Source: Bradyrhizobium sp. YR681
GTDB lineage: Bacteria; Pseudomonadota; Alphaproteobacteria; Rhizobiales; Xanthobacteraceae
DNA: 43,481 nt
Assembly (NCBI RefSeq): GCF_000282615.1
Contig: NZ_AKIY01000262.1
Coordinates: 1-43,481 of the forward strand
Reading direction: 5' to 3'
Of this stretch, positions 7,311 to 14,599 are shown in pieces. The notes below the pieces were generated by a model. The model saw only the letters and a program-made list of their open reading frames with translations, searched no databases and was not told the origin of the DNA. How positions within the stretch are numbered: the stretch's first letter is position 1; each line of letters starts with the position of its first letter. The translations under genes and the position numbers were made by a program.

Positions 7311-9260
7311 ATGACGATGATCCCGCAACCACCAGGCCGCAGCGCGACCGAACAGGAGCAGTTCCTCAAGATCCTCTCGCGCGAGGAGGCGATGGCGCGC
7401 TTCGAGGCTGCGCTGTTCCCGCGGGCGCTTCCGAGTGAAGTGCGCAAGCTTGGCGGTATGCTCGGTGCGGCACTTGCCGAAGACATCACCGCACCGATCG
7501 ATGTCCCGCCGTTCGATCGTTCCAATGTCGACGGCTTTGCGGTGCGCTCGGCGGATCTCGCCATGGCCGGCGAAGGCGCACCTGTTCGCCTTGCGTTGAA
7601 CGGCGAGACCATCCACTGCGGCACCGCGCCGGCGCTGCAAGTGGCGGCAGGAACCGCAACGCCGATCGCGACGGGCGGGCCGCTGCCGCGCGGTGCCGAC
7701 GCCGTCGTCATGGTCGAGCATACTCAGCCGGCCGGTTCAGAGGCGATCGATATCCGTCGTGCCGTCTCGCCAGGCCAATTCGTATCCTATGCCGGATCCG
7801 ACATCGCGCGCGGCGAGGCACTGCTGCGCGCCGGCACGATCATCGGCTCGCGCGAGATCGGCATGCTGGCGGCCTGCGGCATTGCGGACGTGAAGGTCGC
7901 GCGCAAGCCGCGCGTTGCCGTGATCTCGACCGGCGACGAACTGGTACAGCCCGGCGAGGCGCTTGCGCCCGCGGCGATCTACGACACCAACGGGGCCATT
8001 GTTGCCGCCGCGATCGACGAGAACGGCGGCGCGGCGGTTTTTCTCGGTGCCATTCCCGACGACGAAGCAGAACTCGAAGCCGCGATGCGCCGTGCGCTGG
8101 CGGATGCTGATATGCTGGTGCTCTCGGGCGGCACGTCGAAGGGGGCGGGCGATCTGTCTCATCGCATCATCGGCCGGCTCGGTCAGCCCGGCATCATCGC
8201 GCATGGCGTGGCACTCAAGCCCGGCAAGCCGCTGTGCCTTGCGGTGTGCGACGGCAAGCCGGTGGTGATCCTGCCGGGCTTCCCGACCTCGGCGATGTTC
8301 ACCTTCCATGACATGATCGTACCGGTGCTGCGCAGGATGGCGGGCTTGCCGCCGCGTTCCGATGCGAAGGTGAAGGCCACCGTGCCGGTGCGCATCGCCT
8401 CCGAGCTCGGCCGCACCGAATTCGTGATGGCCTCGCTGGTGGAAGGCAAGGATGGCCTTATCGCCTATCCCTCCGGCAAGGGCTCCGGTGCGATCACCTC
8501 CTTTGCACAGGCCGACGGCTTCTTGCGCATCGACGCGCTCGCCGACCAGATGCCTGCCGGCACTCACGCCGAGGTGACGTTGTTTACGCCGCATGTGCGG
8601 GTGCCCGATCTCGTCATCGTTGGCAGCCATTGCACCGGCCTCGATCTCGTCACCGCACAGCTCGCGCATGTCGGCCTCTCCGTGCGCTCGATCGCCGTGG
8701 GGAGCCTCGGTGGGCTTGCTGCGGCAAAGCGCGGCGAATGCGATCTCGCGCCGATTCATCTGTTTGACGACAAGAGCGAAACCTACAATACGCCTTACCT
8801 TGTCGAAGGGCTCGAGCTCGTGCCGGGCTGGCGGCGGATGCAGGGCATCGTATTCCGCAAGGGCGACAAGCGTTTCGAGGGTCTGGGTGCGAAAGAGGCT
8901 GTTGCCGTCGCGCTCGCGGACTCCACCTGCATCATGGTCAACCGCAACCAGGGCGCCGGCACGCGCATCCTGATCGACCGGCTGCTGGGCGGCGCACGCC
9001 CGGAAGGCTATTGGAACCAGCCGCGATCGCACAACGCGGTTGCCGCCGCCGTCGCACAGCGCCGCGCCGACTGGGGCATGACCATTGCGCCGGTCGCCCA
9101 TGCGGTCGGCCTCGGTTTCATTCCGCTGGCGGAAGAGCATTATGATTTCGCGCTGGTGACGGCGCGCAAGCAGCGGCCGGCGGTGCGGGCCTTTCTCGAT
9201 GCGCTTGGCTCGGACGAGGCACGCGTAGCGCTGGAGCGAGCCGGATTCCGTCCGGCCTAG
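7311..9260 (+). CDS. MoeA fused to a C-terminal PBP-like domain
   Basis: A 649-residue fusion. Residues 20-425 are a complete MoeA: FDRSNVDGFAV (69-78), TGGPLPRGADAVVM (121-134), STGDEL (206-211), GGTSKGAGD (273-281), KPGKPLCLAV and LPGFPTS. Residues 430-649 are a PBP-like domain with GSLGGLAAAKRGECDLAPIH and NQGAGTRILID (546-556), without any signal peptide. MoeA proteins insert Mo or W into the pterin in the cytoplasm; the extra domain probably binds the oxyanion or a related small ligand. The same domain is found in the HTH regulator at 3999-4892. ATG 7311 follows the previous stop by 12 bases. The fusion type is known from archaea and some proteobacteria; the specific metal is inferred. 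Confidence 0.86.
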   Translation: MTMIPQPPGRSATEQEQFLKILSREEAMARFEAALFPRALPSEVRKLGGMLGAALAEDITAPIDVPPFDRSNVDGFAVRSADLAMAGEGAPVRLALNGETIHCGTAPALQVAAGTATPIATGGPLPRGADAVVMVEHTQPAGSEAIDIRRAVSPGQFVSYAGSDIARGEALLRAGTIIGSREIGMLAACGIADVKVARKPRVAVISTGDELVQPGEALAPAAIYDTNGAIVAAAIDENGGAAVFLGAIPDDEAELEAAMRRALADADMLVLSGGTSKGAGDLSHRIIGRLGQPGIIAHGVALKPGKPLCLAVCDGKPVVILPGFPTSAMFTFHDMIVPVLRRMAGLPPRSDAKVKATVPVRIASELGRTEFVMASLVEGKDGLIAYPSGKGSGAITSFAQADGFLRIDALADQMPAGTHAEVTLFTPHVRVPDLVIVGSHCTGLDLVTAQLAHVGLSVRSIAVGSLGGLAAAKRGECDLAPIHLFDDKSETYNTPYLVEGLELVPGWRRMQGIVFRKGDKRFEGLGAKEAVAVALADSTCIMVNRNQGAGTRILIDRLLGGARPEGYWNQPRSHNAVAAAVAQRRADWGMTIAPVAHAVGLGFIPLAEEHYDFALVTARKQRPAVRAFLDALGSDEARVALERAGFRPA

Positions 9261-9305
9261 ACGGACGACGCGGCGCTCAAGCCGCGCGACAGGGTGGGGG
9301 ACGCG

Positions 9306-10436
9306 ATGGCAAGGCCGCTTTCGGTTGCGATTGTCGGTGCCGGCATGGGTGGGCTCGCGACGGCCGCGGCGCTCCGGCGTGTCGGCATCGATGTCATGGT
9401 CTACGAGCAGGCCTCCCAATTCGCGCGCATCGGCGCCGGCATCCAGATCGGTTGCAATGCTATGAAGGTGTTGCGCGCGCTGGGGCTGGAGGCGCGGATG
9501 CGCGAGCACTCGTTCTATCCGCGCTCCTGGAACAACCGGGACTGGAAGAGCGGCGACATCAAGTTCGACATGATCTTTGGCGAGAGCGCAGAAGAGAAGT
9601 TCGGCGCGCCCTATCTGCTCGCCCATCGCGGCGATCTCCATGCCGCGCTGGCGAGCGTGGTGCCGTATGAATTCGTGAGGCTCAACCACAAGCTCGTGGG
9701 GCTCGACGAGACCGGCGACGGTGTCCGCCTGAGCTTCGCCGACGGCACCAGCGCTCTTGCCGATGCCGTGGTCGGCGCGGACGGCGTGCACTCGGCGGTG
9801 CGCGACATCCTGTTCGACACCGCGCCGGTCAAATTCACCGGCCGCATCGCCTATCGCACGACCTATCCGGCTGCGCTGCTCGGGGACGAGACCATCGACG
9901 ACTGCACCAAATGGTGGGGCGAGGACCGTCACATCGTGATCTACTACGTCAAGCCAGACCGCAGCGAGGTCTATCTGGTCACCAGTCAGCCGGAGCCGGA
10001 TTTTCGTATCGAGTCCTGGTCGGCGAAGGGCGACGTGCGCGATCTGCGCGCCTCGTTCGAGGGCTTTCATCCGCAGGTCGGAAAAGTGCTGGCCGCGTGT
10101 CCGGACGTGCACAAATGGGCGATCATGGACCGTGACGCGCTGGAGCGCTGGGCGGATGGCAAGGTGACACTGCTCGGCGATGCCTGCCATCCCATGACGC
10201 CCTATATGGCGCAGGGCGCAGCCATGGCGATCGAGGATGCCGCCGTGCTGTCACGCTGTCTCGACGGCATCGACCGTGACGGCGTCGTGGGCGCCTTCCG
10301 CCGCTTCGAGGCGACGCGGAAAGCGCGGACGACGCGGGTGCAGGAAACCTCGCGCGCCAACGTCTGGCTCAGGGAGCGGACCGATACGAGCTGGGTCTAT
10401 GGCTACGACGCCTGGTCGGTGCCGCTGGCGGCTTGA
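9306..10436 (+). CDS. FAD-dependent monooxygenase, NicC/salicylate hydroxylase-like
   Basis: A 376-residue single-component flavoprotein hydroxylase. It has the GxGxxG FAD fold (VAIVGAGMGGLATAAALRR), a central VVGADGVHSAVR (DG motif), and GDACHPMTPYMAQGAAMAIE (the FAD-ribityl GD motif). KWWGEDRHIVIYYVK and the C-terminal WVYGYD strongly recall 6-hydroxynicotinate 3-monooxygenase (NicC), which decarboxylates and hydroxylates 6-hydroxynicotinate. ATG 9306 is preceded by AGGGTGGGGG; a GTG at 9294 is an alternative. It sits 45 bases after the MoeA fusion in the same direction. A link could be that the upstream nicotinate hydroxylase is a molybdenum enzyme, but no nicAB gene is present, so the substrate remains open. 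Confidence 0.8.
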   Translation: MARPLSVAIVGAGMGGLATAAALRRVGIDVMVYEQASQFARIGAGIQIGCNAMKVLRALGLEARMREHSFYPRSWNNRDWKSGDIKFDMIFGESAEEKFGAPYLLAHRGDLHAALASVVPYEFVRLNHKLVGLDETGDGVRLSFADGTSALADAVVGADGVHSAVRDILFDTAPVKFTGRIAYRTTYPAALLGDETIDDCTKWWGEDRHIVIYYVKPDRSEVYLVTSQPEPDFRIESWSAKGDVRDLRASFEGFHPQVGKVLAACPDVHKWAIMDRDALERWADGKVTLLGDACHPMTPYMAQGAAMAIEDAAVLSRCLDGIDRDGVVGAFRRFEATRKARTTRVQETSRANVWLRERTDTSWVYGYDAWSVPLAA

Positions 10437-10442
10437 GCTCGA

Positions 10443-11084
10443 TTAGGCCGCGTCGTCCAGCGCCGCGAGCCGTTCGGCTTCCGCGATGTCCTCGACCGTA
10501 TTGGCATTGAAGAACGGATCGAGCGGCTCGGTCGGCCACGTCACCGTCGCGAGCGAATAGCGCGCGGTCCAGCGGTCGATCTTGCGCAGGTCCTCGACGA
10601 CCAGCGCGTGGCGCAGCTCGTCGCGCAAGGCGACGCGCCACAGGCCGATCACAGGATGCGTCTGGTCGCCGGATGCGGCGACAGCGAGCTGTGCGTTCTC
10701 TTTCTCTCGCGTCTCATGCAATCGCGCGACGAGATCGCGCGGCAAAAACGGACAGTCGCCGGCGGCGCTGAGCACCCACTCCACCTCCGGCCGGTTCGTC
10801 GCGGTCCAGTCGAGCGCAGCGAGGATGCCGGCGAGCGGGCCGGGGAAGCCGGGCACGTCGTCGGAGACAACCTGCAGGCCGAACGCGGCGAAGCGCGCGG
10901 GATCGCCGTTCGCATTGAGGATCAATCCGTCGCACTGGGGCGCCAGGCGTGCGATCACGCGCTCGAGAATGGTACGGCCGCCGATGGTTCGCATCGGTTT
11001 GTCGCCGCCGCCCATGCGGCGCGCCAGGCCGCCGGCGAGCAGCACGCCTTGCGTTGCCGGAATCCTAGTCGTCACCACCTTCAC
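10443..11084 (-). CDS. mobA: Molybdenum cofactor guanylyltransferase MobA
   Basis: A 213-residue cytoplasmic enzyme that transfers GMP from GTP to the metal-pterin to form the MGD cofactor used by formate dehydrogenases. The nucleotide-binding signature VLLAGGLARRMGGGDKP (14-30) is intact, followed by VSDDVPGFPGPLAGILAAL and SAAGDCPFLP, the metal/GTP contact DCPF. The start is a GTG lying inside the 3' end of fdhD (20-base overlap), so it is probably translationally coupled to fdhD. Its 3' end converges on the monooxygenase gene with a gap of only 6 bases. Length is typical of MobA. Confidence 0.93.
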   Translation of the reverse strand: MKVVTTRIPATQGVLLAGGLARRMGGGDKPMRTIGGRTILERVIARLAPQCDGLILNANGDPARFAAFGLQVVSDDVPGFPGPLAGILAALDWTATNRPEVEWVLSAAGDCPFLPRDLVARLHETREKENAQLAVAASGDQTHPVIGLWRVALRDELRHALVVEDLRKIDRWTARYSLATVTWPTEPLDPFFNANTVEDIAEAERLAALDDAA

Positions 11085-11955
11085 CCTTGCGCTTGTGCTT
11101 GGCCGATTCCTCCTCGACGTAAGCGAGATTCTGGTCGTAGACGATGCGCTCCTCGCCCGCGAGCGCGATGAAGCGCTTGCCGCGGGTGCGGCCGACCAGC
11201 GTCAGCCCGACCTGCCTTGCGAGATCGACGCCCCAGGCGGTGAAGCCGGAGCGCGATACGAGAATCGGAATGCCCATGCGCACGGTCTTGATCACCATCT
11301 CCGAGGTGAGACGCCCCGTCGTGTAAAGGATCTTGTCGCCGGCATCGACGCCATGGCGGTACATCCAGCCTGCGATCTTGTCGACGGCGTTATGGCGGCC
11401 GACGTCCTCGGTGTAGCAGAGCGGCTCGCCTTCCTTGCACAGCACGCAGCCGTGGATCGCACCGGCCTCCAGATACAGCGAAGGCATAGTGTTGATGGTC
11501 TGCGTCATCTGGTAGAGCCAGGAGGTGCGCAGCTCCGCCTTCGGCAGCGCGACACTCTCGACCGCCTCCAGCAGGTCGCCGAAGGCGGTGCCCTGCGCGC
11601 AGCCCGAGGTCTGCGTGCGCTTCTTCAGCTTGGCCTCGAAATTGGTGTGGTGTTCGGTGCGCACCACCACCACCTGGAGGTCGTCGTCGTATTCGACCTC
11701 GGTGACGGCGTCATTATACTTCAGCATGTTCTGGTTCAGCAGGTAGCCGAGCGCCAGATATTCGGGATAGTCGCCGATCGTCATCATGGTGACGATCTCC
11801 TGCGCATTCAAATAGAGCGTCAGTGGTCGCTCCATCGGCACCTTGATCTCGATTTTTGCGCCGCTCTGGTCGGTCCCGGTCACGCTCTGGGTCAGGCGCG
11901 GGTCGTCCGGGTTGGGAAGGATCAGGGGCACCGGGGCTTTGTCGATCTTCATCAT
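11065..11955 (-). CDS. fdhD: Formate dehydrogenase accessory sulfurtransferase FdhD, divergent type
   Basis: A 296-residue FdhD-family protein. FdhD passes sulfur from a cysteine desulfurase to the metal of the bis-MGD cofactor, which is needed for formate dehydrogenase activity. Family segments are YLALGYLLNQ, EDVGRHNAVDKIAGW, YTTGRLTSEMVIK and PILVSRSGFTAWGVDLA. The usual CxxC sulfur-relay site is changed: TSGCAQGT gives C119 but glycine at the second position. A new CVLC pair lies at 170-173, just before the EDVGRHN motif. Two tandem ATG codons (11955, 11952) could start it; no clear ribosome binding site is seen. It is the first gene of a two-gene fdhD-mobA operon facing away from mobB. 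Confidence 0.92.
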   Translation of the reverse strand: MMKIDKAPVPLILPNPDDPRLTQSVTGTDQSGAKIEIKVPMERPLTLYLNAQEIVTMMTIGDYPEYLALGYLLNQNMLKYNDAVTEVEYDDDLQVVVVRTEHHTNFEAKLKKRTQTSGCAQGTAFGDLLEAVESVALPKAELRTSWLYQMTQTINTMPSLYLEAGAIHGCVLCKEGEPLCYTEDVGRHNAVDKIAGWMYRHGVDAGDKILYTTGRLTSEMVIKTVRMGIPILVSRSGFTAWGVDLARQVGLTLVGRTRGKRFIALAGEERIVYDQNLAYVEEESAKHKRKGEGGDD

Positions 11956-12029
11956 GGCCGCGACGTTAGCATGACATTCGGGTCAAGCCGATATAAGCAT
12001 GACGGCGAGAGAACGAAATGCCGCTGCCT

Positions 12030-12116
12030 CGTCATTGCGAGCGCAGCGAAGCAATCCAGACTATCTCCGCGGTGGCAGTCTGGATTGCTTCGTCGCTACG
12101 CTCCTCGCAATGGCGG
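12030..12116. repeat. Palindromic intergenic repeat (GAAGCAATCCAGACT arms)
   Basis: A perfect 15-base inverted repeat, GAAGCAATCCAGACT (12048-12062) and AGTCTGGATTGCTTC (12077-12091), sits inside a longer imperfect one. The outer arms are GTCATTGCGAGCGCAGC (12031-12047) and the block ending CTCCTCGCAATGGCGG (12116). It separates the divergent fdhD and mobB genes. This is a dispersed repeat type familiar from Bradyrhizobium and Rhodopseudomonas genomes. A related partial copy lies near 21533-21564. Confidence 0.75.
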
Positions 12117-12170
12117 TGAGGAGACGGCGGTTCCCCAAAAGACCAGGTCGCTCGCGGAGACGGAGCTGGA

Positions 12171-12698
12171 ATGAAAGTCATCGGCCTTGCAGGCTGGAGC
12201 GGTGCGGGCAAGACCACGCTGTTGACGCGGCTGATCCCGCTTTTCAACGCGCAAGGCCTGCGCGTCTCCGTCATCAAGCATGCGCATCACCAGTTCGACG
12301 TCGACGTGCCCGGTAAGGATTCCTGGCGCCATCGCGAGGCGGGCGCGGCCGAGGTGCTGGTGGCGTCGTCGAACCGCTGGGTCCTGATGCACGAGCTGCG
12401 CGGCGCGGCGGAGCCGCGGCTGCCGGAACTCCTGAGCAAGCTGTCGGCGGTCGATCTCGTCGTGGTCGAAGGCTTCAAGCGCGAGCCGCATCGCAAGATC
12501 GAGGTGCATCGCGCCGCCAACGGCAAGCCTCTGCTGTTTCCCGACGATCCCGGCATTGCCGGGATCGCGACCGACACCGCCATTGAAACGCGGCTGCCGA
12601 CTGTCCATCTCGATGATATCGAGGCTGCGGCGGCGTTGCTGCTGCGCGCGGCCATGCCGGTCGAGGAAGCGGTCGCGAGAAGCGCCGCGATGCGCTGA
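12171..12698 (+). CDS. mobB: Molybdopterin-guanine dinucleotide biosynthesis adaptor MobB
   Basis: A 175-residue P-loop GTPase that assists MobA in making MGD cofactor. The Walker A motif is GWSGAGKTT near residue 7-15. HAHHQFDVDVPGKDSWRHREAGA is the MobB hallmark (in pieces: IKHAHHQFDVD and DSWRHREAGA), and VDLVVVEGFKREPHRKIEVHR closes the core. The ATG follows CGGAGCTGGA at suitable distance. The canonical moeA starts 9 bases after its stop, so the two form an operon, probably continued by the TusA-like gene. MobB is not strictly essential in well-studied bacteria, but its location here supports dedicated cofactor supply for the nearby formate dehydrogenase. Confidence 0.94.
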   Translation: MKVIGLAGWSGAGKTTLLTRLIPLFNAQGLRVSVIKHAHHQFDVDVPGKDSWRHREAGAAEVLVASSNRWVLMHELRGAAEPRLPELLSKLSAVDLVVVEGFKREPHRKIEVHRAANGKPLLFPDDPGIAGIATDTAIETRLPTVHLDDIEAAAALLLRAAMPVEEAVARSAAMR

Positions 12699-12707
12699 CG
12701 AGGCACC

Positions 12708-13964
12708 ATGGCGCAATTATCTGACGATTGTTTTGCCTTTGGCGGACCGATGATGTCGGTCGACGAGGCCGTTGGCCTGATCACGACCCGCGTCAACGCG
12801 ATCGCCGATCGCGAAACCGTGGCGCTCGTGGATGCCGACGGGCGTGTTTTGGCGCGCGATATCGCGGCACCATTGCCGCTGCCGCCGTTCACTAACTCGG
12901 CCGTAGACGGTTACGCCGTGCGCAATGCGGACCTTCCGCAAGCGGAGGAACGGGCGCTCCCGCTCGATGGCCGCATCCAGGCTGGCGGCCTTGCGCAGGC
13001 CCCGATCAAGGCCGGGCACACCGCGCGCATCTTCACGGGCGCGCCAATGCCGCCCGAGGCCGAGACGGTTTTCATGCAAGAGGATGTTCGCGTCGACGAG
13101 GCTGGCAAGATCGTGCTGCCGCCCGGGCTGAAGCCCGGCGCGAATGTCCGCCCCGCGGGCGAGGACATTCCCCAAGGACACGTCGCGCTGCGCGCCGGCC
13201 AACGCTTGCGGCCGCAACATGTCGCGCTTGCCGCAGCGTTCGGTTTGACCCGCCTCGACGTCGTCAGGCGCATTCGCGTCGCTGTGTTCTCGACCGGCGA
13301 TGAGCTGGCCTCGCCAGGTGAGGTGCGAGCCGCCTCTCAGCTGTTCGATTCCAACCGCTTCATGCTGATGGCGATGCTGCGCCGGCTCGGCTGCGAGGTC
13401 AGCGACCTCGGCATCCTGCGCGACGAACGCAGCTCGCTTGCCGATGGCTTGAAGCAGGTCGCAAGCGGCCATGACCTGATCCTCACGACCGGCGGGGTTT
13501 CGACCGGCGAGGAGGATCACGTCAAGGCGGCGGTGGAGAGTATTGGCTCGCTCGTGCTGTGGCGGATGGCGATCAAGCCCGGCCGGCCCGTGGCGATGGG
13601 GATCATCGACGGCACGCCGCTGATCGGATTGCCGGGCAATCCCGTCGCGAGCTTTGTCACCTTCGTCCATGTGGTGCGGCCGACCGTGCTGGCGCTTGCC
13701 GGTGGTCTGCCCGAGCCGCTGCTGCCGATCCCGGTGCGCGCGGCGTTCGCCTACAAGAAGAAGATCGGCCGCCGTGAATATGTCCGCGCCTCGTTGCGGC
13801 GCGGAGCGGACGGTGCGTTGGAGGCGGTCAAGTTCCCTCGCGAAGGCGCCGGCCTGTTGTCGTCGCTGGTCGAGACCGATGGCCTCGTCGAACTCGGCGA
13901 AGACATCATCGGGGTCGCGCCGGGGCAGGGCGTAGGTTTCTTGTCCTATGCCGATCTGCTCTGA
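12708..13964 (+). CDS. moeA: Molybdopterin molybdenumtransferase MoeA (canonical)
   Basis: A 418-residue MoeA with all expected motifs: NSAVDGYAVRNAD (63-75), TGAPMPPEAETVFMQE (110-125), FSTGDELASPGE (194-205), GGVSTGEEDHVKAAV, MAIKPGRPVAMG and GLPGNPVASFVTF, then the C-terminal beta domain KIGRREYVRASL. It catalyses insertion of the metal oxyanion into molybdopterin-AMP in the cytoplasm. The start has a GAGGCACC box and lies 9 bases after mobB. This is the third MoeA-type gene within 8 kb and the only one with both a complete motif set and standard length, so it is the likely housekeeping copy. Confidence 0.95.
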   Translation: MAQLSDDCFAFGGPMMSVDEAVGLITTRVNAIADRETVALVDADGRVLARDIAAPLPLPPFTNSAVDGYAVRNADLPQAEERALPLDGRIQAGGLAQAPIKAGHTARIFTGAPMPPEAETVFMQEDVRVDEAGKIVLPPGLKPGANVRPAGEDIPQGHVALRAGQRLRPQHVALAAAFGLTRLDVVRRIRVAVFSTGDELASPGEVRAASQLFDSNRFMLMAMLRRLGCEVSDLGILRDERSSLADGLKQVASGHDLILTTGGVSTGEEDHVKAAVESIGSLVLWRMAIKPGRPVAMGIIDGTPLIGLPGNPVASFVTFVHVVRPTVLALAGGLPEPLLPIPVRAAFAYKKKIGRREYVRASLRRGADGALEAVKFPREGAGLLSSLVETDGLVELGEDIIGVAPGQGVGFLSYADLL

Positions 13965-14008
13965 CGCCGCACGTTGACGCCACCGCGTCACCTAGCCATG
14001 TTGCGCCC

Positions 14009-14284
14009 ATGACCAGAATAACGACCAGAACCACGCTCGATCTCACCGGGCTGAAATGTCCATTGCCCGCCCTGAAAACGCGCAAGGCGCTCAAACCGTT
14101 GCAACCGGGCGATCAGCTCGAGGTGCACTGCACTGATCCCCTGTCGGTGATTGACATTCCGAACCTGATCCGCGAGACGGGCGACACGGTGGAGATCACC
14201 GAGCGCAACGACGCGCGCATCGTCTTCTTGATAGAAAAAGCAAATGGTTCGATAGAGAGCGTCAATGGTGCACTGCGTTCGTGA
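14009..14284 (+). CDS. TusA/SirA family sulfurtransferase
   Basis: A 91-residue small protein with the TusA signature LDLTGLKCPLPALKTRKAL. Cys17 in the CPxP motif is the persulfide carrier. TusA-family proteins shuttle sulfur from cysteine desulfurase to tRNA thiolation or to cofactor enzymes. Placed 44 bases after moeA in the same direction, this copy is well positioned to feed sulfur to FdhD or to molybdopterin synthesis, an inference from context. An alternative is a role in thiouridine formation or a general redox function. Length and fold pattern (beta-alpha-beta, later segment EITERNDARIVFLIEKA) are normal. Confidence 0.88.
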   Translation: MTRITTRTTLDLTGLKCPLPALKTRKALKPLQPGDQLEVHCTDPLSVIDIPNLIRETGDTVEITERNDARIVFLIEKANGSIESVNGALRS

Positions 14285-14599
14285 GAACGTTACCGCGCTG
14301 ATACCGACCTTTTGTCTATCGACATCGATCATGGCTTCTGCCCAAATTGACTTTCTCCGTGCAGGCGCGGAGGTTGAGTCTTGTCTGCGATACGCGGATC
14401 AACGGGCCACACGAAGCTTGCGCGTCGTATCGGGCATAGAGCCTCGCTGGAGGGGTTAACTTTTTGGACGCGCGTGACGATCCTGGCGCGCGTCGGATGA
14501 TTGTGCGGAGCAGCAGGGACAGCAGGCTGCACCGCAACGGGCTGAGGACGGGATCTTAGCGGCAGGTTGCTCAGAAGGGCGGCTGCAGGGGAGGAATGC
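14285..14599. promoter_or_regulatory. Leader region of the OFA transporter gene with a GC-rich hairpin
   Basis: About 315 bases without a convincing gene; a 42-codon frame from 14331 lacks a ribosome binding site. An 8-base perfect inverted repeat GACGCGCG/CGCGCGTC lies at 14467-14474 and 14487-14494 with a 12-base loop, and an outlying GATACG/CGTATC pair lies about 70 bases before it. The hairpin may fold in the 5' leader or serve as an operator. The transporter's ribosome binding site GGGGAGG is at about 14588-14594. Confidence 0.4.

Noticed and set aside
7737..10190. Very long open frame (817 codons) on the minus strand
   Set aside because: It is antisense to the MoeA fusion and the monooxygenase. 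Its translation is rich in Arg, His and Gly with no domain, as expected for the opposite strand of GC-rich codon-biased genes.
14331..14459. 42-codon open frame after the TusA-like gene
   Set aside because: No ribosome binding site, no similarity and a composition like spacer DNA.
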